Positions 4,499 to 10,308 of a stretch of 10,308 bases of DNA are shown in pieces. Below the pieces are notes generated by a model. It had not been told where the DNA came from and did no database searches. It worked only from the letters and a program-made list of their open reading frames with translations. Each line of letters begins with the position of its first letter. The stretch's first letter is position 1. This DNA comes from Candidatus Moraniibacteriota bacterium. Its GTDB lineage: Bacteria; Patescibacteriota; Minisyncoccia; Moranbacterales; GCA-2747515. The stretch lies in assembly GCA_029933995.1 (NCBI GenBank), contig JAOZNB010000043.1:1-10308 (forward strand), given 5' to 3'. Made by a program: the position numbers and the translations under genes.

Positions 4499-4846
4499 AT
4501 GGATCAAAAAATATTGGAAGAATTAAAAGGTAAGCTTGTTGCAGAAAAAGAACAGCTTGAAGGAGAGCTTGGTAAATTTGCAACAAAAACTGCTGAGGGT
4601 GAATACAAAACTGATTTCCCAGACGATGTGGGGAGTGAGCAAAGTGAAAATGCAATTGAAGTTGAAGAATATACTGATAAACTTGCTTTGGAACAATCAT
4701 TAGAAACTCAATTAAAAGATGTAATAGATGCTTTGGCAAAAATGGAGGAGGGAATTTATGGCAAAGATGAGGAGACTGGTGAGGATATTGATGTAGATAG
4801 ATTGCAAGCGTATCCAGCAGCTCGTGCAAATATTACAAAAGAATAA
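4499..4846 (+). CDS. TraR/DksA-like protein lacking zinc ligands
   Basis: The 115 residues have the DksA/TraR layout. There is a long coiled-coil hairpin (about 1-85), with an acidic tip around TDFPDDVGSEQSENA (38-52). The C-terminus matches the degenerate zinc-finger region YGKDEETGEDIDVDRLQAYPAA (87-108). In classical family members this part reads YGxCxxCGxxIxxxRLxAxPxAxxCxxC. Here all four cysteines are missing while Y, G, I, RL, A and P are kept. The protein probably binds RNA polymerase through the secondary channel, as DksA does, but without zinc; that role is inferred. The gene is directly upstream of lspA with a 3-nt gap. Confidence 0.82.
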   Translation: MDQKILEELKGKLVAEKEQLEGELGKFATKTAEGEYKTDFPDDVGSEQSENAIEVEEYTDKLALEQSLETQLKDVIDALAKMEEGIYGKDEETGEDIDVDRLQAYPAARANITKE

Positions 4847-4849
4847 TTT

Positions 4850-5281
4850 ATGTTTTTTAAGATACAAAAAAAATCTCATACGATTCTCGGTGGGATTTTT
4901 TTGATGGGAATATTAATTGCCATTGATCAAATTGTTAAATGGTTTGTTTTGCAGTCTCAAGAAATTGAAAGTATGTGTAACTATGGGATTGCGATGGGAA
5001 TTATTTTACCACAAATAATTTTTGTTATTTTGTGGGGAGTTATAATGATGTGTGTAATTTATTTTTGGTTACAAAAAATATCTGAGAAGTTTTTTATACA
5101 ATTACCATATATTTTAATTTTGTCAGGTGGAGTGAGTAATATAATTGATAGATTTTATTATGGATGTGTTGTGGACTATATTCCATTTTTAAATATTTCA
5201 TCATTTAATATTGCGGATGCCTTTATTACAATTGGGGCAGTTCTTATCTTGGGGCATAATTTTTTTGAGAAAGAAAAATAA
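4850..5281 (+). CDS. lspA: Lipoprotein signal peptidase (signal peptidase II)
   Basis: This 143-aa inner-membrane aspartyl protease removes the signal peptide of diacylated prolipoproteins. Four hydrophobic segments lie at about 12-34, 47-73, 83-99 and 119-138. Family motifs are in order: AIDQIVKWF (24-32), NYGIAMG (44-50, the NxGxAFG motif), SNIIDRFYYGCVVDYIPF (96-113) and FNIADAFI (119-126). The catalytic pair is expected to be D109 (VVDY) and D123 (IADA). The length is slightly below the usual 150-170. The start is 3 nt after the dksA-like stop, so the two are cotranscribed and probably translationally coupled. No terminator directly follows. Confidence 0.93.
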   Translation: MFFKIQKKSHTILGGIFLMGILIAIDQIVKWFVLQSQEIESMCNYGIAMGIILPQIIFVILWGVIMMCVIYFWLQKISEKFFIQLPYILILSGGVSNIIDRFYYGCVVDYIPFLNISSFNIADAFITIGAVLILGHNFFEKEK

Positions 5282-5316
5282 TGTGATATAGTTTTGATAA
5301 GCTTAGTAATTTAACA

Positions 5317-5838
5317 ATGAGAGGTGATTTTTATGAATACGCAGGCGTATTTTTATGGTTTTTTTCAATGTTGTTGCGTAGATGTACACGTAACGTTACA
5401 AAATTTATTCCATCAGGTTCAATTAGTGGAATAGATATGAATTGGTATGGTTTGAGTATTGATGGAACTGTTGTACAAAATCAGTATCCAGGCATTATGG
5501 GACAAATCACAATTATTGATATACCATCGACAACGATTACAAATAATACACAAGAAATGCGTAAGTTGTGGGTAAGGTGTAAAATTGATGGTTTTTTATA
5601 TTCTCCAAATATCTTCAAAGCTGTTAATATACAAGGCTGTTGGTCTGCACTTAAGGGTAATAGTTTAAATGATACTAGAAGTGTTGAGAAGTATATACAT
5701 TTTCTAGAAGAAAATCTCTGTCTAAATGGTGATACATTTATTTTTGAAAAATGTTTTACATTTGGACGTAAAAAAGTTCATTGCATAAAAGCACAATCGT
5801 TTGGCGCGTCATTTGCTGGAAAGGTTATTGCTCTTTAA
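5317..5838 (+). CDS. Unrecognised protein with a start/frame conflict
   Basis: The open frame encodes up to 173 residues and ends before a strong terminator. I do not recognise the family; from about residue 38 it reads as a soluble, beta-rich domain (GIDMNWYGLSIDGTVVQNQY). The start is unclear. ATG 5317 has no SD site. A very good SD (GAGGTGAT, 5321-5328) instead serves ATG 5333, which is in another frame and encodes MNTQAYFYGFFQCCCVDVHV... up to TAG at 5432-5434. A -1 shift would join that start to the main frame, and A-AAT-TTA (5401-5407) lies in the right phase. Either an indel or a recoding event is possible; otherwise an internal start such as Met41 would be used. Confidence 0.6.
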   Translation: MRGDFYEYAGVFLWFFSMLLRRCTRNVTKFIPSGSISGIDMNWYGLSIDGTVVQNQYPGIMGQITIIDIPSTTITNNTQEMRKLWVRCKIDGFLYSPNIFKAVNIQGCWSALKGNSLNDTRSVEKYIHFLEENLCLNGDTFIFEKCFTFGRKKVHCIKAQSFGASFAGKVIAL

Positions 5839-5850
5839 ATAAGTTTAGAT

Positions 5851-5889
5851 GAAGCTACTGATTTATTAATCAGTAGCTTCTTATTTTTT
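5851..5889 (+). terminator. Intrinsic terminator, plus strand
   Basis: A 13-bp perfect stem (GAAGCTACTGATT with AATCAGTAGCTTC, loop TATT, 5851-5880) is followed by TTATTTTTT. It lies 12 nt after the stop of the unrecognised gene and should end the dksA-lspA transcript if that reads through. Confidence 0.88.
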
Positions 5890-5911
5890 AAGGCAGATAC
5901 CTTTATTGTGG

Positions 5912-5942
5912 TTGTGGCAGAATTTATTTTGTGGCAGAATTT
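5912..5942. repeat. Short tandem direct repeat
   Basis: TTGTGGCAGAATTT occurs at 5912-5925 and 5929-5942 (period 17). It lies in noncoding DNA after the terminator. No function is apparent. Confidence 0.5.
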
Positions 5943-5970
5943 TAAGAGTAGTAAAGATTGATGTTGTAAA

Positions 5971-6017
5971 CCCCCTCTGTCCTACGGACATCTCCCCCTC
6001 AAAGAGATGGAGAGGAT
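5971..6017. repeat. Candidate interspersed repeat, C-rich/G-rich hairpin pair
   Basis: This G+C-rich block lies in A+T-rich spacer. It contains TGTCC/GGACA (5979-5991, loop TAC), then a C-rich run and a GGAGAGG run that can partly pair. Blocks of this style are common as dispersed repeats in many genomes, from memory. Only one copy lies here, so a whole-genome scan is needed to confirm it. Confidence 0.35.
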
Positions 6018-6115
6018 TTAATGCGAAGCTTGCTTTTTGGTGTGATATGTGTGTAAACTTAAAGTATTAAAATTATATAACAAAAATTCATAATTCATAA
6101 TTTTTAATTAATAGT
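6018..6115. other. A+T-rich spacer upstream of yifB
   Basis: It holds a tandem ATTCATA repeat (near 6088-6101) and no clear -35/-10 pair. There is no SD site before the yifB ATG. Its promoter could not be assigned. Confidence 0.3.
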
Positions 6116-7636
6116 ATGTCGTCAAAAATTTTATCTTCTGCAATTACTGGACTTTCTGGAGCTACTGTTGAGGTTGAGGTGGATGTTCTCTCGAGTGGGC
6201 TTCATGCTGTTACTATTGTGGGACTTCCGGATACTTCTGTTAAGGAATCACGTGATAGAGTTTCTAGTGCTCTGAAAAATAGTGGATTTAAACCACCTCA
6301 TCAGTGTGGTCGGATAACTGTTAATCTTGCGCCTGCTGATTTGCAAAAGTCTAGTCCTATTTATGATGTGCCGATTGCTGTTGGATTTTTGGTTGCTACT
6401 GGACAATTAGTTTTTGATGCGAATGATAAATTGTTTGTAGGAGAATTAGCACTTAATGGAGATATTCGTGGGATTAATGGTATATTATCAATTGTACTTT
6501 TTGCGCGGGAGTCAGGTGTAAAGGAGATTTATGTACCAGAGCAAAATCTTAGCGAAGCTGCAATTGTAGATGGGATTGATATTATAGGTGTGAAGGATTT
6601 GAGATCTTTAGTTTTACATTTGAGTGGACAGGAAATGTTAATACCAATTGAACATAAAGACTTAGATGTGGCTGAAGCAGATTTTCCTAGTAGTCTTGAT
6701 TTTAAATATATTAAAGGACACGAACATGCAAAGAGAGCACTTGAGATTGCTGCAGCTGGTGGGCATAATGTTATTTTTCATGGACCTCCCGGATCAGGGA
6801 AGACATTACTAGCAAAAACATTTGTGACAATTTTACCGCCACTTAATAAAAAGGAAGTTTTGGATATTACAAAAATTTATTCTGTTGCTGGACAATTGCC
6901 ATATAATGAACAGGTGATACGTACCAGACAGTTCCGATGTCCACATCACAGTTCGTCAGCAGTGTCACTTATCGGTGGAGGATCAAATCCAAAACCAGGT
7001 GAAATTACGTTAGCTCATAGAGGTGTATTATTTCTAGATGAATTTGCAGAGTTTCCTAGGGTAGTTTTGGAAAATCTCCGTCAACCACTTGAAGACGGCA
7101 CAATCACAATCGCAAGAGCACAGGCATCAGCTACATTTCCAGCAAATTTCACACTTATTGCGGCGATGAATCCATGTCCGTGTGGATTTGCAACGGATAA
7201 TAATAGGGAATGTACATGCGCGCCAGCACAAGTTGCGAGGTATACACAGAAAATCTCAGGTCCAATACTCGATAGGATAGATATGCATATAGATGTACCG
7301 AGAATTCATGTAAATAAATTAGACAGTGAAGACTTAGCAGAAGAAAGTAACTTAATAAGAAAGCGTGTAGAAGGCGCACGTGAGAGACAGGAGATAAGAT
7401 TTGCAAATTCAGGTACAATTAATGCAGAAATGAACCAAGTTGATATAAAAAAATATTGTGTTTTAGATAAAGAATCAAAAGATTTGTTAAGGAGTGCAGC
7501 AGAAAAATTAGACTTAAGTGCAAGAGCATATTATAGAATGATAAAGCTAGCACGAACTATTGCCGACCTTGAAGACAGTGAACAAATTACAAAAAGTCAC
7601 ATAGCAGAAGCATTGCAATATCGACCAAAGGTGTAG
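6116..7636 (+). CDS. yifB: YifB/ComM-family Mg-chelatase-like AAA+ ATPase
   Basis: At 506 aa this is the usual full length of the family. The N-terminal ChlI-type domain (about 1-165) begins SSAITGLSGATVEVEVDVLS and carries the GLPDTSVKESRDRV and INLAPAD-like motifs (here VNLAPAD). The AAA+ core has Walker A GPPGSGKT (223-230), Walker B VLFLDE (304-309) and the ILDRIDMH segment (385-391). CPHHSSS (275-281) and a CPC...CTC cysteine cluster (354-368, C354, C356, C366, C368) are typical of the family. A C-terminal Mg_chelatase_C domain (about 410-503) ends in the LSARAYYRMIKLARTIADL region. ComM acts as a branch-migration helicase integrating DNA during natural transformation; for this organism that role is inferred. 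No SD site is present. Confidence 0.95.
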   Translation: MSSKILSSAITGLSGATVEVEVDVLSSGLHAVTIVGLPDTSVKESRDRVSSALKNSGFKPPHQCGRITVNLAPADLQKSSPIYDVPIAVGFLVATGQLVFDANDKLFVGELALNGDIRGINGILSIVLFARESGVKEIYVPEQNLSEAAIVDGIDIIGVKDLRSLVLHLSGQEMLIPIEHKDLDVAEADFPSSLDFKYIKGHEHAKRALEIAAAGGHNVIFHGPPGSGKTLLAKTFVTILPPLNKKEVLDITKIYSVAGQLPYNEQVIRTRQFRCPHHSSSAVSLIGGGSNPKPGEITLAHRGVLFLDEFAEFPRVVLENLRQPLEDGTITIARAQASATFPANFTLIAAMNPCPCGFATDNNRECTCAPAQVARYTQKISGPILDRIDMHIDVPRIHVNKLDSEDLAEESNLIRKRVEGARERQEIRFANSGTINAEMNQVDIKKYCVLDKESKDLLRSAAEKLDLSARAYYRMIKLARTIADLEDSEQITKSHIAEALQYRPKV

Positions 7637-7670
7637 ATGATAAATTTTTTAGAGTTAAATAAGAGGATAT

Positions 7671-7707
7671 ATAAAAAACCTATTCAAGTCATTGCTTGAA
7701 TAGGTTT
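7671..7707 (-). terminator. Intrinsic terminator between convergent genes
   Basis: AAACCTATTCAAG pairs with CTTGAATAGGTTT (13 bp, 6-nt loop, 7676-7707). The minus strand continues with a T-run (six Ts including the stem end), so it mainly serves the regulator-like gene ending at 7714. On the plus strand only three Ts follow, giving weak termination for yifB. Confidence 0.85.
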
Positions 7708-7713
7708 AGTCCT

Positions 7714-8493
7714 TTACTTTTTAAGGAGACTTTGAACTTTTTTGACAAGTTCATCATATTTCTTGCAATCTCCTGTTAGTTTGTGATATTGATTAACTTG
7801 GTCAATAAATTCATCGAACAAATCAGCATCAACAGCAGCTTTGGATGCTATGTCGTCTGTCACGAAACCCGCATTGATATGTAGGTTTTGTAACAAACGT
7901 CTTTTCTGGGAAAGCTCTGGAAAAATTGCACAGAGAATTTCCTCTAGTGCTTTTCCCCAGTTTTTCTTAATTGCTGTGTTGGAAAACATATCTGAGCCTA
8001 TTGTTTCTAGACCCTCAGTGTCAATTATTTCAGGTAGTCGATTTTTTCTTTGCCACTTACAAACTGCTTGAAGCTTGTAACCGTGGTGGTAGCCATCTGA
8101 ACAAAAAACAATTGGCAATTCTATTTTAATTGCACTTGCTCCAACCAGTATTCCAGTTGGATGCATTTCTTTGCCAGCTAACCATTTTTCAACAGCTGTT
8201 ACATATTCTTTGCAGGATTGTTCCATATAATTAGGATTTGCTTTTTTTATTTCCATAAAACACAAATCCTTTATTATCTTACTCCATTCAATATCCTTGC
8301 TGAATGGAAAGAATACATCTGAAATAATACCATCATATTTATTATTTCTTAGGAGCTCCATTGCCTCTACGTAAGTAGTGGCAAAATCGGCTACTATTTT
8401 GTAAGTTTCAATTATTACGCCATCGATGATATTTCTGGCATCATTAATGTGTTTAAGGCTGTCTTCGATTACAAGAATTTTGACTTTTTTCAT
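7714..8493 (-). CDS. Response-regulator-like protein with enlarged receiver domain
   Basis: The 259-aa protein begins MKKVKILVIEDSLKHINDAR, the first strand of a receiver domain with the acidic pair E10/D11. YDGIISDVFFPF (53-64) gives the expected phospho-acceptor D59. LPIVFCSDGYHHG (126-138) matches the fourth strand with S132 in the Ser/Thr position. Between D59 and this strand lie about 65 residues instead of about 25-30, so a helical insertion enlarges the domain. No KP switch lysine is evident. The C-terminal part (about 170-259) is helical and has no recognisable DNA-binding or enzymatic domain. GGAG precedes the ATG at good spacing. A promoter (8572-8600), a hairpin and a boxA-like motif lie upstream. 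It diverges from the Lrp-like gene. The signalling partner is unknown. Confidence 0.72.
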   Translation of the reverse strand: MKKVKILVIEDSLKHINDARNIIDGVIIETYKIVADFATTYVEAMELLRNNKYDGIISDVFFPFSKDIEWSKIIKDLCFMEIKKANPNYMEQSCKEYVTAVEKWLAGKEMHPTGILVGASAIKIELPIVFCSDGYHHGYKLQAVCKWQRKNRLPEIIDTEGLETIGSDMFSNTAIKKNWGKALEEILCAIFPELSQKRRLLQNLHINAGFVTDDIASKAAVDADLFDEFIDQVNQYHKLTGDCKKYDELVKKVQSLLKK

Positions 8494-8561
8494 AGTGTCT
8501 CCGTATATTTAGTTTTAAATGAACTCTTTGATTGAGATGTGATGTTTTGTATATATCTCAT
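8490..8561 (-). other. Possible upstream ORF, 23 aa, overlapping the regulator start
   Basis: ATG at 8561 lies 10 nt after the -10 box, so it would be almost at the 5' end of the mRNA. The frame (MRYIQNITSQSKSSF...) ends in TGA that overlaps the ATG of the regulator-like gene as ATGA, an arrangement typical of translational coupling. There is no SD site for it. It could be chance. Confidence 0.25.
8514..8560 (-). promoter_or_regulatory. Hairpin + boxA-like leader, copy 7
   Basis: TGAGAT/ATCTCA (8533-8538 with 8555-8560, 16-nt loop) is followed after 7 nt by AGTTCATTTAAA (8514-8525), then the SD GGAG of the regulator-like gene. The order matches the leaders in the left part of the window, more than 5 kb away. 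Confidence 0.45.
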
Positions 8562-8571
8562 GTATAGTTAT

Positions 8572-8600
8572 ATAATACCATAAATAGTACAAAATGTCCA
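8572..8600 (-). promoter_or_regulatory. Sigma-70 promoter of the regulator-like gene
   Basis: TGGACA (8595-8600) and TATTAT (8572-8577) are separated by 17 bp on the minus strand. The start is expected near 8565. It lies back to back with the promoter at 8609-8637. Confidence 0.6.
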
Positions 8601-8608
8601 TAAATATC

Positions 8609-8637
8609 TTGATTTATTTTAAATTTTATACTATAAT
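8609..8637 (+). promoter_or_regulatory. Sigma-70 promoter of the Lrp-like gene
   Basis: TTGATT (8609-8614) and TATAAT (8632-8637) with a 17-bp spacer. The start is near 8644, giving a leader of about 26 nt without an SD site. The two divergent promoters are only 8 bp apart, so one regulator could control both. Confidence 0.7.
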
Positions 8638-8669
8638 ATAGATATTAGGATAAATAATAAGAAATAGAT

Positions 8670-9671
8670 ATGGTCAAAATTACTAATTTAGACAAACAAA
8701 TACTGTATGAATTTGATAGAGATGGACGTGCTAGCTATAGTAGGGTAGCAAAAAACATCGGAACAACTGCACAAGTTGTTAAATATCATTATCATAAATT
8801 GGTAGATAATGATATAATCACACAGTTTTGGGCGTTTATTGATTATGATAAAGTGGGATATTCCTTTTTTTGGGGATATTGGCTGAAGTTTACTGGTATT
8901 ACAAAGGAAGTTGAGCGAGAAATGTATGAAGATTTGAATAATAATATGAATATCCCAATTATTATGCGTTGTGATGGGTATGCAGATGCACTTATTGCTA
9001 TTATTGCTAAGGATGTCTTTGAACATAATAGAATATTACAGAAAATATTATCAAAGTATGGCAAATATATTATTATGAGTGATATATTGGTGGGCACAGG
9101 TTTTGTGAAATTTCCTCGTTCGTATCTATTAGACAAGGAAAATGATGAAAGAATATTTCATGTTTCTGGCGGAACTACGGAAATTGTTAAATTGTCAGAA
9201 TTAGATAGAAAGATCTTGTCATTACTGCAAATTGATGGAAGGATGGAGTTTACTCAAATGGCAAAAATCCTAGAGGTTTCTATAGGGTTTGTACATAAAC
9301 GTTATAAATATCTACTAGAAAAAGAAGTGATTACAAAAATAGCGTATACCTTAAATCATAAGGAGCTTGGTATGAGGTTGTATAGAAATGCTTTTAAAAT
9401 TATGCAGTTTGATGAGGAGAGGAATGAAGAATTTTATCAGTACTGTATGAAGCATCCAAATATCAACAATTATGTAAATGTAATGGGACAGTGGCAGATT
9501 TTAATTGATTTTGAAGTAAAAGATCGAGTAGAACTTCGTGAGATTATTCGAGAGATAAAAAATAAATTTCAAGATATAATTTTTGAAATAGCTATTAATG
9601 AAGTGTATAAAATGGATAAATTCACACAAATGGCAATTGAATATCTAGATTTGTATAAGAAGAAGTTCTAG
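8670..9671 (+). CDS. Tandem Lrp/AsnC-type transcriptional regulator
   Basis: The 333-aa product contains two Lrp/AsnC-like units in one chain. HTH 1 (about 7-52) reads LDKQILYEFDRDGRASYSRV, with the recognition helix around TTAQVVKYHYHKLV; HTH 2 (about 177-225) reads LSELDRKILSLLQIDGRMEF, with VSIGFVHKRYKYLLEKEVI. Each is followed by an alpha/beta region of RAM size (about 57-145 and 228-315). A typical Lrp has about 150 residues and one unit, so this is an internal duplication or fusion, able to bring two HTH domains together within one monomer. The effector-binding sites are not identifiable. The divergent regulator-like gene is a likely target given the shared 8-bp gap between promoters; this is inferred. 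Confidence 0.8.
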   Translation: MVKITNLDKQILYEFDRDGRASYSRVAKNIGTTAQVVKYHYHKLVDNDIITQFWAFIDYDKVGYSFFWGYWLKFTGITKEVEREMYEDLNNNMNIPIIMRCDGYADALIAIIAKDVFEHNRILQKILSKYGKYIIMSDILVGTGFVKFPRSYLLDKENDERIFHVSGGTTEIVKLSELDRKILSLLQIDGRMEFTQMAKILEVSIGFVHKRYKYLLEKEVITKIAYTLNHKELGMRLYRNAFKIMQFDEERNEEFYQYCMKHPNINNYVNVMGQWQILIDFEVKDRVELREIIREIKNKFQDIIFEIAINEVYKMDKFTQMAIEYLDLYKKKF

Positions 9672-9754
9672 AAATATTAAGTAAATTTTATATTTTATTT
9701 TAAATTTCGATTATTTAAAATAACTATTTTTGTTGAAATAGTACGTACTTAAAT

Positions 9755-9794
9755 AAAAAAGACGTTGTCATTAAATTATAATGATAACGTCTTT
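9755..9794 (-). terminator. Intrinsic terminator between convergent genes
   Basis: A 15-bp stem with one G-U pair (9758-9772 with 9780-9794, loop of 7) is followed on the minus strand by a T-run of six including the stem end. It ends the repeat-protein gene (stop at 9801). It lies about 85 nt after the Lrp-like stop, where on the plus strand it is T-poor. Confidence 0.85.
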
Positions 9795-9800
9795 GAATTG

Positions 9801-10265
9801 TTAGGATTTTGAGTTTAGCATGTCAACTCCTGCTTGACATACCTCTTCATTCCACTTAGATTCCTCCATTACAAGAATAATGTCATCCTTCTTCGTGAGC
9901 AATCCTATGCTAGCTTGACACGCTGCCAGATTCCAATCACATTTCTTCATAACAAAAATAATTTTATCAGGGTTAGTCAATAACTTGATTCCAGCTTTAC
10001 ATACGTTTGGGTGCCAAGTAGTTTTTTGTAGCACGGAAAAAACTCCAGAGTCAGTAGTTAATAAGCTTAGTCCCATTGTACATACTTCCAGATTCCAATC
10101 ACATTTTTCCATAACGAGGAGAATGTGGCGAATATCAGTTAAAAGATTAATTCCAGCCTTGCACACTTCTACATCCCAATTAGATTTTTCTATAAGGGTG
10201 CGAATCTGAGTAGGTTCTGTCAGGTGGTTGATTACCTGAAGTGCGAGTTCTTTTTTCATTGTCAT
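9801..10265 (-). CDS. Protein made of five 27-residue W/C helical repeats
   Basis: The 154 residues consist almost wholly of a repeat with exact 27-residue period: tryptophans at 30, 57, 84, 111 and 138, and cysteines at 35, 62, 89, 116 and 143. The unit reads roughly xxIxxVMEKxxWNxEVCxAGIxLLTxxD, two short helices per unit, as in alpha-solenoid (HEAT/ARM-like) scaffolds. The first unit begins near residue 9 (VINHLTEPTQI). No insertions occur, and there is no signal peptide or membrane segment. A binding or scaffold role is likely, but the partner is unknown. Each unit has one Cys, so metal or thiol chemistry is possible. The start ATG at 10265 has GGAG 7 nt upstream; ATG at 10259 is a less likely alternative. 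Confidence 0.8.
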   Translation of the reverse strand: MTMKKELALQVINHLTEPTQIRTLIEKSNWDVEVCKAGINLLTDIRHILLVMEKCDWNLEVCTMGLSLLTTDSGVFSVLQKTTWHPNVCKAGIKLLTNPDKIIFVMKKCDWNLAACQASIGLLTKKDDIILVMEESKWNEEVCQAGVDMLNSKS

Positions 10266-10308
10266 GGCTATTCTCCACTGAAATAATGTATGATTGTAAC
10301 AAATTGTT

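Noticed and set aside
7155..7418. Antisense ORFs inside yifB and other long genes
   Set aside because: They are shadows of well-supported genes with no start signals of their own.
1..10308. tRNA, rRNA, CRISPR array, transposase or phage structural genes
   Set aside because: I searched by eye for T-loop GTTCGA-type motifs, regularly spaced repeats and transposase motifs on both strands and found none.

Overview
The window looks like a chromosomal segment of a Patescibacteria (Candidate Phyla Radiation) bacterium. The basis is gene content and style, not a database match. It carries a TrmB-type regulator, a zinc-less TraR/DksA-like protein directly upstream of lspA, a YraN nuclease-family protein, a YifB/ComM ATPase, many short genes, and starts often lacking a Shine-Dalgarno (SD) site. 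The standard bacterial code fits: long genes such as yifB have no in-frame TGA and glycine is encoded by GGN.

Left part (1-3123), accessory and almost entirely minus-strand. It holds the first codons of a P-loop ATPase, two intact small genes (152 and 87 aa), a 37-aa gene and a short ORF interrupted by TGA. Each gene sits behind a leader with hairpins followed by a boxA-like motif (consensus AGTTCTTTAAA), most of them followed by a strong SD. One leader copy (2249-2326) has no gene. A perfect promoter and a terminator on the minus strand (2086 to 1856) bracket about 195 nt without a convincing gene, a candidate small RNA. The 152-aa gene is clearly richer in G+C than the plus-strand genes.

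Middle (3194-7636), plus-strand and mostly conserved. A consensus promoter with a 16-bp palindrome just downstream drives trmB-like and yraN-like genes (1-nt gap). A hairpin repeat overlaps the yraN stop. A second promoter, placed so that the mRNA would be leaderless, drives dksA-like and lspA (3-nt gap). An unrecognised gene with a start and frame conflict follows, ending in a strong terminator. After a spacer with repeats comes yifB.

Right part (7671-10308). A minus-strand response-regulator-like gene with an enlarged receiver domain diverges from a plus-strand gene encoding two tandem Lrp/AsnC units. A minus-strand gene of five exact 27-residue repeats closes the window. The regulator-like gene carries the same hairpin plus boxA-like leader as the left region, so the element is not confined to one island.

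The most interesting signal is this recurrent leader. In three copies the non-Watson-Crick pairs of the hairpin are all G-U on the minus strand, as expected for a structured RNA transcribed from that strand. The layout (hairpin, then boxA, upstream of genes) resembles rRNA-operon antitermination leaders, but a function here is inference.
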